64,000 nucleotides of DNA from an uncultured Rhizobium sp. (lineage in GTDB: Bacteria; Pseudomonadota; Alphaproteobacteria; Rhizobiales; Rhizobiaceae). The translations under genes and the position numbers were made by a program. Positions 35,252-44,055 of this stretch are shown here, piece after piece. The notes under the pieces were generated by a model. It ran no database searches, was not told where the DNA came from, and saw only the letters and a program-made list of their open reading frames with translations. How positions within the stretch are numbered: position 1 is the stretch's first letter; each line of letters starts with the position of its first letter. The DNA is taken from assembly GCA_945952315.1 (NCBI GenBank), contig CAMFIE010000001.1, positions 124,001-188,000 of the forward strand, read 5' to 3'.

Positions 35252-36232
35252 TCACCGGTGATGGCGAAGTGTCCGCGAGGGCGCTTCGCCAAAACGGGCC
35301 TGATAGGCGGAAGCGGCCCTTCCGAGATGGCCAAAGCCACAGTCAAACGCAATGTCGGCAACCGAAGCACCGGGTGGCGGATTTTTGAGCCGCCTGTGAA
35401 ATTGATCGAGCCGTGTCGACAGGATCGCTTCCGAGAGCGTTTGTCCGCGAAAGCGCTTGAATGCCTCCTGCAGTGAACGGAGCGGCACGCCGGCTGCGAC
35501 GGCGATATCCGCCATGGCGATGGCTTCGCCTGCATGCGCTTCGATGAATTCCTCAGCCCGGCGAACGGCGGCCGGTGCCGGGAGTAGTTGCGGCTGATTG
35601 AGTGCTGCCGATCCGGAATGGGGAAATCCACTCAGCATCAGCGTTGTAAGGCCATCCCGCAGCAGGGCAAGGTAGGCTGGCGGAGCGCTTGCCGGGTCTT
35701 CCGCCGCCGAGAGCACGAGCTCGGCATGGCGCGCCAGAGCCCGGCCTGCCGGGCTTGTCAGATCTATACCGGTCTCGAATTCCACGGTCCCCTTCGGGCG
35801 ATGGACAAGGCTTGCAAGCTGGGCTTCCATCGCCTGCCGCTCGATCAGAAGGATCAGCTTTTCGCAGCCCCTGTTCCAGGTCATGCGGGTGGGCAGCGTC
35901 GGGGAAAGCAGGGAGGCGAAGCGGCCCGCCTCCACCTCGGTCAAGGATGTGCCGCAGCGCACCCGGGCAGACCCTTTGAGCGGTATCTGAAGCAGAAAAA
36001 ATGCATTGAGGGCGCCCGGATCAATCTCCACGGATGCGCCATAGCTGACGAAATTGACCGAGTAGCCGCTGCCCGGTGCATGGTTGTGCCGCGCATGAAA
36101 TCCTTCCGGGCGCCGACCAAGCGGATCCAGAAAATGCGGGCAGAAGATACGCCCGATTTCCTCGCGCGCCCGGTCCGGCTCGGTCGTGTCAACCAGCTTG
36201 AAGCGCTGTAGCGGTGTATCTGCATGAAGCAT
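35252..36232 (-). CDS. AraC-family transcription regulator
   Basis: A 326-residue activator-type protein. I chose ATG 36232 (MLHADTPLQRFKLVDTTEPDRAREE) because GGAGA lies about 8 bases upstream. Residues 20-200 resemble the AraC_binding_2 ligand domain, with IFCPHFLDPLGRR near 30-42, and the C-terminal ~100 residues carry the two helix-turn-helices (AMADIAVAAGVPLRSLQEAFKRF, VADIAFDCGFGHLGRAASAYQARFG). Such proteins regulate aromatic catabolic operons. It diverges from the flavin reductase operon. Confidence 0.88.
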   Translation of the reverse strand: MLHADTPLQRFKLVDTTEPDRAREEIGRIFCPHFLDPLGRRPEGFHARHNHAPGSGYSVNFVSYGASVEIDPGALNAFFLLQIPLKGSARVRCGTSLTEVEAGRFASLLSPTLPTRMTWNRGCEKLILLIERQAMEAQLASLVHRPKGTVEFETGIDLTSPAGRALARHAELVLSAAEDPASAPPAYLALLRDGLTTLMLSGFPHSGSAALNQPQLLPAPAAVRRAEEFIEAHAGEAIAMADIAVAAGVPLRSLQEAFKRFRGQTLSEAILSTRLDQFHRRLKNPPPGASVADIAFDCGFGHLGRAASAYQARFGEAPSRTLRHHR

Positions 36233-36393
36233 TGCCGCGTCTCCCGTCGCGGGATGCGTCCCCACGCATCCGGCCATTTTCCGCAGGCAAGAAAGCCGAC
36301 TTGCCAAAGCGCAATTCTGCCGAAACCGGACAGAGCCTGCGCAATGCGGATTGCGGGGCCTCCTCCCCGAAGCCACCATCCAGACCAAGATAG

Positions 36394-36405
36394 TTTAAAT
36401 TTAAA
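36394..36405. promoter_or_regulatory. 12-bp palindrome upstream of the flavin reductase/SDR/monooxygenase operon
   Basis: TTTAAATTTAAA is a perfect palindrome about 53 bases before the reductase start, between it and the AraC gene. It is a candidate operator or AT-rich promoter element. The short arms make this uncertain. Confidence 0.35.
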
Positions 36406-36457
36406 GCGTTGGGAAGCGCTGCTCTGCGCGGCCTTGTGCGAGGGGAGGATGGAGGAC

Positions 36458-36970
36458 ATGCAGGAAGACAAGGCCCGTTTTCTGACTGGTATGCGCCGCG
36501 TTTCCGGCGCGGTCGCCGTGGTTACGACCAGCGGTCCGGACGGAGAGCGGCGTGGGGTTACAGCCACGGCTTTCTGTTCACTGACCGCCGATCCCCCTTC
36601 CGTGCTTGCCTGCATCAACCGTGAAACATGGGTGGGCCAGCTGGCGCCCCTTTCCGGCAATTTCGCCGTCAATGTGCTTGCCGGTGAAGACCGACATCTG
36701 GCCGAGGTCTTTGCCGGTCGCACGGCCGCAAGCGGCGAGGACCGCTTTCGCTCCGGAAGCTGGGCGCCGGGAAGGAGCGGTGCCCCCGTGCTTGAAACGG
36801 CACTGGCGAGTTTCGATTGCACGCTTGCCGAGGCCCTCGACCATGCCACGCATGTGATCCTGATCGGCCGCGTGCTCGAAACGCAAACCGGTGAGGCGGC
36901 CAGGCCGCCGCTTCTTTATGCCGATGGCGTCTTCACCACGACGGCCGAAGGCGCGCAGGCGGTTCGTTGA
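36458..36970 (+). CDS. Flavin reductase (NADH:FAD/FMN), StyB/HpaC-like
   Basis: A 170-residue flavin reductase. Start ATG 36458 has GGGGAGG 9 bases upstream; an ATG at 36449 is too close to it. Residues 8-30 (FLTGMRRVSGAVAVVTTSGPDG) and TATAFCSLTADPPSVLACIN near 35-55 are family motifs, and the GSGAPVLETALASFDCTL region completes the flavin site. It supplies reduced flavin to the StyA-like monooxygenase two genes downstream. It is the first gene of the reductase-SDR-monooxygenase operon. Confidence 0.9.
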   Translation: MQEDKARFLTGMRRVSGAVAVVTTSGPDGERRGVTATAFCSLTADPPSVLACINRETWVGQLAPLSGNFAVNVLAGEDRHLAEVFAGRTAASGEDRFRSGSWAPGRSGAPVLETALASFDCTLAEALDHATHVILIGRVLETQTGEAARPPLLYADGVFTTTAEGAQAVR

Positions 36971-37000
36971 CATTTTCCAGAACAACAAGGAGGAACAGCA

Positions 37001-37786
37001 ATGCGTGGATTGAAGGACCGGACGGCCATTGTCTCCGGGGGAGCGACCCTGATTGGGCAGGCCGTGGCCGAAGTGCTCGCCGCCTATGGCGTACGGGTGG
37101 TGATCGCCGACATCAACGAGGACGACGGCAAGGCAGCAGCGACCCGGCTCGGCCGCGGCGTTACTTTCCGTCGCACGGACATTACCGATGATGCCGATAT
37201 CGCAGCGCTCGTTGACGATACGGTCAAATCGACCGGGCGGCTCGATTTTCTCGTCAATGTCGCCTGCACCTATCTCGACAATGCGGCTGATACGACGCGT
37301 GCCGACTGGCTCGCTGCCTTCAACGTCAATGTGGTCGGCTCGATCATGCTGATGCAGGCTGCCCGGCCGCATCTGAAGGCAAACCGTGGGGCAATCGTCA
37401 ATTTCGGCTCGATTTCCTCGCGTGTCGCCCAGACCGGACGCTGGGTCTATCCGGTCAGCAAGGCCGCAATCCTCCAGCTGACCCGCAACCAGGCCATGGA
37501 TCTTGCGCCGGATGGCATCCGCGTCAACGCGGTTTCCCCCGGCTGGACCTGGAGCAACATCATGAACCAGCTGACCAACGGGAAGCGGGAAAAGGCGGAT
37601 GGCGTGGCCAAGCCCTTCCACCTGCTTGGCCGAACCGGCGATCCCGCCGAAGTGGCGGAGGCGGTCGCCTTTCTGCTCTCCGATCAGGCGAGTTTCATTA
37701 CCGGCACGGATATCCGCGTCGATGGCGGCTATACGGCGATGGGCCCGGAACGGGCCGAATCAGCCATTCCGCTGCTGATGGACTGA
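37001..37786 (+). CDS. Short-chain dehydrogenase/reductase
   Basis: A 261-residue SDR with GGATLIGQAVAEVLA (glycine-rich cofactor motif), D38 after strand 2 (VIADINED) suggesting NAD preference, the catalytic S-Y-K triad in SSRVAQTGRWVYPVSKA (Y153/K157 approximately) and a C-terminal GTDIRVDGGYTAMG. It lies between the flavin reductase and the StyA-like monooxygenase. In iif-type indole operons (Acinetobacter) an SDR oxidises the diol product of the monooxygenase. That role is inferred here. Confidence 0.9.
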   Translation: MRGLKDRTAIVSGGATLIGQAVAEVLAAYGVRVVIADINEDDGKAAATRLGRGVTFRRTDITDDADIAALVDDTVKSTGRLDFLVNVACTYLDNAADTTRADWLAAFNVNVVGSIMLMQAARPHLKANRGAIVNFGSISSRVAQTGRWVYPVSKAAILQLTRNQAMDLAPDGIRVNAVSPGWTWSNIMNQLTNGKREKADGVAKPFHLLGRTGDPAEVAEAVAFLLSDQASFITGTDIRVDGGYTAMGPERAESAIPLLMD

Positions 37787-37820
37787 TGACAGTCAACCAA
37801 ACCAAAAAAGGGGAATGCGC

Positions 37821-39059
37821 ATGAGCAAGAAAAGACATTTTACCATCGTCGGCGGCGGCCAGTCCGGCCTGCAGCTTGGCTGCGGCCTGCTGGGAGCAGG
37901 CCATGACGTACATATCGTGCAGAACCGTACCGCCGAGGAGATCCGAAACGGCAAGGTGTTGTCCAGCCAGTGCATGTTCGACATCGCTCTGCAGAACGAG
38001 CGCGATCTCGGCCTGAATTTCTGGGATGACACCTGTCCGACGGTCGATTCCATCAATTTTTGCGTGCCCGCCCCCGATGGATCCGGGGCGAAGGCGATTG
38101 ACTGGAACGGCAAGCTTGACCGCCCGGGCCAAAGCGTTGACCAGCGTGTGAAGATCCCGGTCTGGATGGCCGAATTCGAAAAGCGGGGTGGTCGGCTGTC
38201 CATCCATGATGCAAGCCTTGCCGATCTGGAAACCTATTGCCGGGAAAGCGATCTCGTCATCGTGGCCGCAGGCAAGGGTGACATTGCGAAAATGTTCGAG
38301 CGCGATGCGGAAAAATCCGCCTTCGACAAGCCGCAGCGTGCGCTGGCGCTGACCTATGTGACCGGGATGGCGCCGCGCCCCGATCATTCCGCGGTGAACT
38401 TCAATCTCATTCCGACCGTTGGCGAGTATTTCGTGTTTCCCGCGCTGACCACCTCCGGCCCCTGCGACATCATGGTCTTCGAGGGCATACCCGGCGGTCC
38501 GATGGATTGCTGGAAGGATGTGAAGACGCCGGAGGAACATCTGGCGAAATCCAGGTGGATCCTCGAAACCTTCCTGCCCTGGGAGGCTGAGCGTTGCCGC
38601 AATGTCGCGCTCACCGATGCGAACGGCATTCTTTCCGGTTCGTTTGCCCCGACCGTGCGCAAGCCGGTTGGCCGACTGCCCTCCGGCGCGCTGGTCCTCG
38701 GTCTTGCCGATGCGGTCTGCCTCAATGACCCGATCACCGGGCAGGGTTCCAACAATGCGTCCAAGGCCGCCCGTATCTATCTGGACCGCATTGTCGCCCA
38801 CGGGAACAAGGCGTTCGATCAGGCCTTCATGCAGGAGACCTTCGATGCCTACTGGAACTACGCGCAATTTGTGGTGGGCTGGACCAATGCGCTCCTTCTG
38901 CCGCCGCCGCCGCATGTGCTCAACATCATGGGATCGGCGCAGGCCTTTCCTGCACTGGCAAAGCGCATCGCAAACGGATTCAACAATCCGCTCGATTTCT
39001 TCCCCTGGTTTGCCGTGCCGGAAGAAGCGGATGCCTATCTGGCAAAACTTGCAGCCTGA
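37821..39059 (+). CDS. StyA-like FAD-dependent monooxygenase (styrene/indole type)
   Basis: A 412-residue two-component flavoprotein monooxygenase. Start ATG 37821 follows AAGGGGA. The FAD motif GGGQSGLQLG lies at residues 11-20, FEKRGG and FDKPQRALALTYVTGM are similar in place to StyA, and NDPITGQGSNNASKA near 304-320 matches the C-terminal active-site block of that family. It needs free reduced flavin from a reductase, here encoded two genes upstream. StyA relatives oxidise styrene or indole; IifC-like indole oxidation is my favoured inference. Its stop is followed by a hairpin. Confidence 0.85.
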   Translation: MSKKRHFTIVGGGQSGLQLGCGLLGAGHDVHIVQNRTAEEIRNGKVLSSQCMFDIALQNERDLGLNFWDDTCPTVDSINFCVPAPDGSGAKAIDWNGKLDRPGQSVDQRVKIPVWMAEFEKRGGRLSIHDASLADLETYCRESDLVIVAAGKGDIAKMFERDAEKSAFDKPQRALALTYVTGMAPRPDHSAVNFNLIPTVGEYFVFPALTTSGPCDIMVFEGIPGGPMDCWKDVKTPEEHLAKSRWILETFLPWEAERCRNVALTDANGILSGSFAPTVRKPVGRLPSGALVLGLADAVCLNDPITGQGSNNASKAARIYLDRIVAHGNKAFDQAFMQETFDAYWNYAQFVVGWTNALLLPPPPHVLNIMGSAQAFPALAKRIANGFNNPLDFFPWFAVPEEADAYLAKLAA

Positions 39060-39078
39060 TCCGGTGTCCCGCGAGCAA

Positions 39079-39106
39079 GGGGAAGGGGGCTGCGGCCCCC
39101 TTTTCC
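39079..39106. terminator. GC-rich hairpin between convergent StyA-like and MarR genes
   Basis: GGGGAAGGGGGC (39079-39090) pairs with GCCCCCTTTTCC (39095-39106), with a TGCG loop. It has 12 bp including two G-T pairs. The T run is inside the stem rather than after it, so it likely works as a bidirectional barrier between the two genes. Confidence 0.6.
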
Positions 39107-39113
39107 ACAGGCC

Positions 39114-39677
39114 CTATCGACCCGTTCGGCGATGGATCGCCGCGACGCGGGCCACATGCTCGTAGATGCCCGACAGAAGTTCAAGCGTCCGGGTCGCGTC
39201 CTCCAGCCTTTGCGGAAAGTTCGGCACAGAGCGGATGGCGTCGATCAGGAGAGAGCTTCGCACCTCTGCATAGCGGTCCGTCACATCGCGGCCCAGATCG
39301 GTCACTGAATAGGTCACACCCGAGCGCCCGCTGCCTTCCCGGATGATCAGGCCCGCCTGGATCAGCTTGCGCAGGCTATACTGGATGTTCGGAATATCTT
39401 CGCGATTGGCAAGCCGTGCCAGATCCTTGATGCTTTTCGGCCGGTCATTCATGCGAATGATATGCAGCATCGTGTTTTCCGGCCCGCTTGCGGCAAAATC
39501 GATCACCGAGGACAGGCATTCCGTCTGCCACCGCCCGAAGGCTTCATAGGTGCGCATCAGGGCATATTCGATCTCGGCGACATCAACCTCGATATCATCG
39601 CGGGCGAGATGCCAGCGCCGGTCCAGCGCATCTGCCTTCTTGACCTTGTCGCTGCCCGTCGCGGCTTTCTTGTCCAT
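39114..39677 (-). CDS. MarR-type winged-helix regulator
   Basis: A 187-residue regulator from ATG 39677; an ATG eight codons earlier (39701) is directly on its GAGGA and less likely. Residues about 50-140 form the winged helix, with KSIKDLARLANREDIPNIQYSLRKLIQAGLI as the recognition region. The basic start KKAATGSDKVKK is odd for MarR. It diverges from the LLM monooxygenase gene, whose promoter has the GATAGA-N3-TCTATC dyad that it may bind. Confidence 0.82.
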   Translation of the reverse strand: MDKKAATGSDKVKKADALDRRWHLARDDIEVDVAEIEYALMRTYEAFGRWQTECLSSVIDFAASGPENTMLHIIRMNDRPKSIKDLARLANREDIPNIQYSLRKLIQAGLIIREGSGRSGVTYSVTDLGRDVTDRYAEVRSSLLIDAIRSVPNFPQRLEDATRTLELLSGIYEHVARVAAIHRRTGR

Positions 39678-39803
39678 CGCCCTCACTCCGTGATTTGCCA
39701 TTCCTCTCTAGCCGATATTCGTCCCATCCGGAATGCCTGATGCAATGCAGCATCAGTGGCCGCGCTGCAGCACAACCTGACAATTGACAAGGGTCTCTTT
39801 TAA

Positions 39804-39818
39804 GATAGATTTTCTATC
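39804..39818. promoter_or_regulatory. Inverted repeat GATAGATTTTCTATC, candidate MarR operator
   Basis: GATAGA (39804-39809) and TCTATC (39813-39818) are exact complements with a TTT spacer. A third TCTATC half lies at 39825-39830. The dyad sits about 35-50 bases before the LLM gene start, where a repressor would block transcription. The divergent MarR-type gene is the nearest regulator. Confidence 0.5.
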
Positions 39819-39851
39819 GTAAATTCTATCAAAAAACGGGGAACACCAAAA

Positions 39852-40976
39852 ATGACTGAATTGCAGAATTCCATGTTCACGAAAAACCAGTTCGTGCTCG
39901 GCACCTTCGCCTCAAACTGTTCCGGAGGCATGTCGGTTACCAAGGTGAAGGAGCGCTGGGTCAATTCCTGGGAGAACAATCTTCGCCTCGCCCGGCTTCT
40001 GGATGATGCCGGTATCGATTTCATGCTGCCGATTGCACGCTGGATTGGCTATGGCGGTGAAACCAACTTTCACGGCGGCGTTCTGGAAACCATGACCTGG
40101 GCGGCCGGGCTTCTGGCGCACACGAAAAACATCAACGTTTTCGCCACCATTCATGCGGCCGCCAATCATCCGGTGGTGGTGGCAAAGCAGATTGCGACCA
40201 TAGACCAGATTTCCGCAAGCCGTATCGGCCTGAACATCGTGGCGGGATGGAACCAGCCCGAATATGAAGCGCTCGGCCTTGAACTTCCCGCCGCGCATGA
40301 GGACCGCTATGGCTATGCAGAAGAGTGGTTTGCGATCATCAAGGCGCTTTGGACCCGAACCGATGCCTTTGACTGGGACGGCAAGTATTTCAAGCTGAAG
40401 CAGGTGCTCGGCGATCCGCGGCCCGCCCGGCGTGTGCCTATCCTGAATGCCGCAGGCTCAGGCCAGGGACGCGAATTTGCCGTACGCAACGCGGACTTCC
40501 TGTTTACCCCCGCCATTGATCTTTCCCGCTCGACGGAAGAGATCGGTGCGCTCAAGGCACAGGGCAGGGCTGCTGGCCGTGACGTCGGCGTGCTCACCTT
40601 CTCGCATGTGGTCTGCCGCCCGACGGAAAAGGAAGCGCGCGACTATCTCCAGCATTTCGGTCAGGACAATGCGGACTGGGCGGCGGTGGACAATCTTGTC
40701 CGGCTTCAGTTTGCCCATGCCCACTCCTTCCCGCATGATCTTCTGGCACTGATCCGCGACCGGATGGCCGCTGGGCATGGGGGCTTTCCGCTGGTCGGCA
40801 CCCCGGAACAGGTGGCGGAAGGCATCCTGTCGCTGCACAAGGCGGGCTTCAACGGTTCGACACTGTCCTTTGTCGATTATGCCGAAGAGTTCCCCTATTT
40901 CCGCGATACGGTGCTGCCGATCCTCGAGGCCGAAGGCATTCGCGGGCGCACGCGTCAGGAAGCGGCTGCGGCCTGA
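39852..40976 (+). CDS. LLM-class flavin-dependent monooxygenase
   Basis: A 374-residue luciferase-like (alkanesulfonate monooxygenase/nitrilotriacetate monooxygenase-like) TIM-barrel enzyme. Typical parts are NNLRLARLLDDAGIDFMLPIARWIGY near 40-65, the NPVVVAKQIATIDQIS strand near 105-120, and GLNIVAGWNQPEYEALG near 125-141. It uses reduced FMN and needs a reductase; the next gene is a flavin reductase. The substrate cannot be read, but oxidation of an N-heterocycle or ring-cleavage step would fit. GGGGAA lies 8-9 bases before the ATG. Confidence 0.88.
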   Translation: MTELQNSMFTKNQFVLGTFASNCSGGMSVTKVKERWVNSWENNLRLARLLDDAGIDFMLPIARWIGYGGETNFHGGVLETMTWAAGLLAHTKNINVFATIHAAANHPVVVAKQIATIDQISASRIGLNIVAGWNQPEYEALGLELPAAHEDRYGYAEEWFAIIKALWTRTDAFDWDGKYFKLKQVLGDPRPARRVPILNAAGSGQGREFAVRNADFLFTPAIDLSRSTEEIGALKAQGRAAGRDVGVLTFSHVVCRPTEKEARDYLQHFGQDNADWAAVDNLVRLQFAHAHSFPHDLLALIRDRMAAGHGGFPLVGTPEQVAEGILSLHKAGFNGSTLSFVDYAEEFPYFRDTVLPILEAEGIRGRTRQEAAAA

Positions 40977-41047
40977 TCGCCTCGCAAGGCAGAGTGACGA
41001 AGGTGCCTGCCGTGCGGGCACCTTCCTTCCCGAAAGAGGAGTGCGAC

Positions 41048-41572
41048 ATGGTCCAACATCCAGATGAAACGGGTGCGGGGAGCGAAGAATTTCGCTCGGC
41101 CATGCGCCATTTCGCGGGCAATGTCAGTGTGATTACGGTCGGAACGCCCGGCAATCGGTCCGGACTGGTGGCCACGTCTGCAGTGTCACTTTCCGTCGAC
41201 CCGCCACTGATCATCGTTTGCATCAACCGGGATTCGTCCTCCTGGCCGCTTTTTGCCCGCTTTGGGCATTTTGCGGTGAATGCGCTGACCGCTTCCCATC
41301 AGGAGATCGCCGATAGGTTTGCCGGGCGGGGTGGCCACAGGGGCGAGGCCCGCTTTGAGCTTGGGCAATGGCTGCAGGGACAAACCGGCGCGCCACTGCT
41401 TGACGATGCCGCTGTTGCCCTTGATTGCCGACTTGAAGAATGCATTGACCGGGCAACCCATTCGATCCTGATCGGCCGGGTGATGCAGGTGCGTGTGCGT
41501 GAGGAGGATGCCGGAGGTCTGGTCTACTGGCGCGGAACCTATCGACCGCTCCTGTCGGAAAATACCGGCTGA
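41048..41572 (+). CDS. Flavin reductase, second copy
   Basis: A 174-residue flavin reductase with FRSAMRHFAGNVSVITVGTPG near 17-37 and TSAVSLSVDPPLIIVCINRD near 45-65. Start ATG 41048 follows AAGAGGAG; upstream frame has no ribosome site. It is adjacent to the LLM monooxygenase (71-base gap) and is probably its electron supplier. It is a paralogue, not a duplicate, of the reductase at 36458. Confidence 0.9.
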   Translation: MVQHPDETGAGSEEFRSAMRHFAGNVSVITVGTPGNRSGLVATSAVSLSVDPPLIIVCINRDSSSWPLFARFGHFAVNALTASHQEIADRFAGRGGHRGEARFELGQWLQGQTGAPLLDDAAVALDCRLEECIDRATHSILIGRVMQVRVREEDAGGLVYWRGTYRPLLSENTG

Positions 41573-41647
41573 ACAAGAAATTTGAAGCTTATAATAAATT
41601 TTCCAAATCCGGGTTGGATGCATTGACAGTTCTCCTTCCGGCTATAA

Positions 41648-41663
41648 ATTTTAAGCTTAAAAT
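41648..41663. promoter_or_regulatory. 16-bp perfect palindrome upstream of the fused monooxygenase
   Basis: ATTTTAAGCTTAAAAT is exactly self-complementary. A related but imperfect AAGCTT-centred element (TTGAAGCTTATAA) lies at 41582-41594. Both are upstream of the 775-residue gene, and a MarR gene lies just beyond it on the opposite strand, so this may be its operator pair (inference). Confidence 0.55.
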
Positions 41664-41711
41664 ATCTGCGCTGCTCCGGATGGGCAGCGGCCAGCAACGG
41701 AGGCTGAAGAC

Positions 41712-44039
41712 ATGCGCATCATATGCATCGGTGGCGGACCGGCAGGGCTCTATTTCGGGCTCTTGATGAAGAAGCTTCACCCGTCGCACCATATCACTGT
41801 CGTGGAGCGCAACCGCCCCTATGACACCTTTGGCTGGGGCGTCGTGTTTTCCGATGCGACCATGGAGGCGATGAAGATCTGGGACGCGGAAAGTGCGGCC
41901 GAGATTCAGGATGCCTTCAACCATTGGGACGATATCGAGGTCTGGTTCAAGGGCACACGTCAGCGGACATCCGGCCACGGTTTTGTCGGCATTGGCCGCA
42001 AGAAGCTTCTGAACATTCTGCAGAAGCGTTGCGAGGCGCTGGGCGTGGAACTGGCGTTCGAGACCGAGGTGGAGAGTGATCTCCAGTTCCCGGATGCGGA
42101 TCTGATCATTGCCTCCGACGGCTTGAATTCGAAGATCCGCAATGCCTATGCGGACATATTCCAGCCGGATCTCGTGGTGCGGCCCAACCGCTATATCTGG
42201 CTTGGCACCAAGCGGCTTTATGACGCCTTCACCTTCGATTTCCGCAAGACGGAACACGGCTGGTTTCAGGCTCACATCTACAAATTCGATAACGAGACCT
42301 CCACATTCATCGTCGAAACCACCGAAGAGGCCTACGAGAAGCATGGGCTTGGTGCGCTCGATCAGCAGGGCTCGATCGATTTCTGTCAGACGCTTTTCGC
42401 CGAGGTGCTCGATGGCGCACCACTGATGACCAATGCCCGCCATCTGCGCGGTTCGGCCTGGCTGAATTTCAACCGGCTGATTTGCGGCAAGTGGAGCCAT
42501 TTCAATGGCAAGAGCCATGTGGTGCTGATGGGCGATGCCGCCCATACGGCTCACTTCGCCATCGGATCCGGGACAAAGCTCGCGATCGATGATGCGATCG
42601 AGCTCACCCGGCAATTCGAGCTTCTCGGTCATGAGAGGGAGAAGATCCCCGCCGTACTCGCCGAATATGAAGAGATCCGCCGGGTTGATGTGGCGCGCAT
42701 CCAGAATGCGGCGCGCAACGCAATGGAATGGTTCGAGGTCGTCGGCCACCGCTATGCCGATACGCTGGAGCCCGAACAGTTCATGTATTCGATGCTCACC
42801 CGCTCCCAGCGCATCAGCCATGAAAATCTGCGGCTTCGCGACAAGGCCTGGCTGGAAGGCTACGAGCGCTGGTTTGCCCGTCGTGCGGGCCTTGATGTCC
42901 GGGAGGGGGAACGCGCACCGCCGCCGATGTTCACCCCCTATACGGTCCGGGGTCTTTCGTTGAAAAACCGCATCGTGGTTTCCCCGATGGCAATGTATTC
43001 GGCAAGGGACGGGCTGATCGATGACTTTCACCTGGTGCATCTCGGCGCTCGAGCACTCGGAGGCGCGGGTCTTGTCTTCGGCGAGATGACCTGCGTGTCA
43101 CCGGACGCCCGCATTACCCCCGGCTGTCTTGGTCTCTGGAACGAGGCGCAGGCTGAAGGATGGAAGCGGCTTGTCGATTTTGTTCACCAGAACAGCGCGG
43201 CAAAGGTCGGTATCCAGCTTGGCCATGCAGGCCGCAAAGGGGCGACAAAGGTTGCCTGGGAGGGTATCGACCAGCCGCTTGAGACCGGTGGCTGGCCGTT
43301 GATTTCGGCCTCCGCCCTTCCCTATCTCAAGCACAGCCAGGTTCCGCGGGCGATGACGCGGGAAGACATGGAGCGCGTCAAGGCAGACTTCATTCGCTCA
43401 ACCGAGCTTGCCATCGAAACCGGGGCCGACTGGCTCGAATTCCACGCCGCCCACGGCTATCTCTTCTCCTCGTTCCTGTCGCCGCTGACCAACCGGCGCG
43501 AGGACGATTTCGGCGGAAGCCATGAAAACCGCGCGCGTTATCCGCTGGACGTGTTCCGCGCCATCCGTGCGCTCTGGCCGAAAGATCGGCCGATGTCGGT
43601 TCGTCTCTCCTGTCACGACTGGTTCGAAGGCGGCAACACGCCGGAGGATGCAGCGATCTTTGCCGCGATGTTCCGCGAGGCCGGTGCCGATCTTGTCGAC
43701 TGCTCGTCCGGTCAGGTCTGGAAGGAAGAGCAGCCGGTCTATGGCCGCCTGTTCCAGACGCCCTTTTCCGACAAGATCCGCAATGAAGTGCATGTGGATA
43801 CGATCGCAGTCGGTGCGATTTCCGAGGCAGATCATGCCAATTCGATCATCGCCGCTGGCCGTGCCGATCTCTGCGCGGTTGCCCGTCCGCATCTGGCCGA
43901 TCCCGCCTGGACCCTGCATGAGGCGGCCCGCATCGGCGTGAAGGACATTGCCTGGCCGAAGCAGTATTACTCCGGCAAGGCGCAATACGAGACCAATATC
44001 GAGCGCGCGGCGCTCGCGTCCGGTCCCGGTGCGAAATAG
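41712..44039 (+). CDS. Fused flavin monooxygenase/OYE: salicylyl-CoA 5-hydroxylase or 2-aminobenzoyl-CoA monooxygenase/reductase type
   Basis: A 775-residue fusion. Residues 1-395 are a group A FAD monooxygenase with [11 protein letters not shown] at 6-16, a SDGLNSKIR (DG motif) near 136, and [24 protein letters not shown] (GD motif) near 274-297. Residues about 404-765 are an Old-Yellow-Enzyme barrel with [12 protein letters not shown] and EFHAAHGYL...SPLTNRR. This architecture is known for salicylyl-CoA 5-hydroxylase and for 2-aminobenzoyl-CoA monooxygenase/reductase, which act on CoA-activated aromatics. No matching CoA ligase is seen in the window. Which substrate applies here is open. 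Confidence 0.9.
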   Translation: MRIICIGGGPAGLYFGLLMKKLHPSHHITVVERNRPYDTFGWGVVFSDATMEAMKIWDAESAAEIQDAFNHWDDIEVWFKGTRQRTSGHGFVGIGRKKLLNILQKRCEALGVELAFETEVESDLQFPDADLIIASDGLNSKIRNAYADIFQPDLVVRPNRYIWLGTKRLYDAFTFDFRKTEHGWFQAHIYKFDNETSTFIVETTEEAYEKHGLGALDQQGSIDFCQTLFAEVLDGAPLMTNARHLRGSAWLNFNRLICGKWSHFNGKSHVVLMGDAAHTAHFAIGSGTKLAIDDAIELTRQFELLGHEREKIPAVLAEYEEIRRVDVARIQNAARNAMEWFEVVGHRYADTLEPEQFMYSMLTRSQRISHENLRLRDKAWLEGYERWFARRAGLDVREGERAPPPMFTPYTVRGLSLKNRIVVSPMAMYSARDGLIDDFHLVHLGARALGGAGLVFGEMTCVSPDARITPGCLGLWNEAQAEGWKRLVDFVHQNSAAKVGIQLGHAGRKGATKVAWEGIDQPLETGGWPLISASALPYLKHSQVPRAMTREDMERVKADFIRSTELAIETGADWLEFHAAHGYLFSSFLSPLTNRREDDFGGSHENRARYPLDVFRAIRALWPKDRPMSVRLSCHDWFEGGNTPEDAAIFAAMFREAGADLVDCSSGQVWKEEQPVYGRLFQTPFSDKIRNEVHVDTIAVGAISEADHANSIIAAGRADLCAVARPHLADPAWTLHEAARIGVKDIAWPKQYYSGKAQYETNIERAALASGPGAK

Positions 44040-44055
44040 GCAAAAGCCGTTCGGC

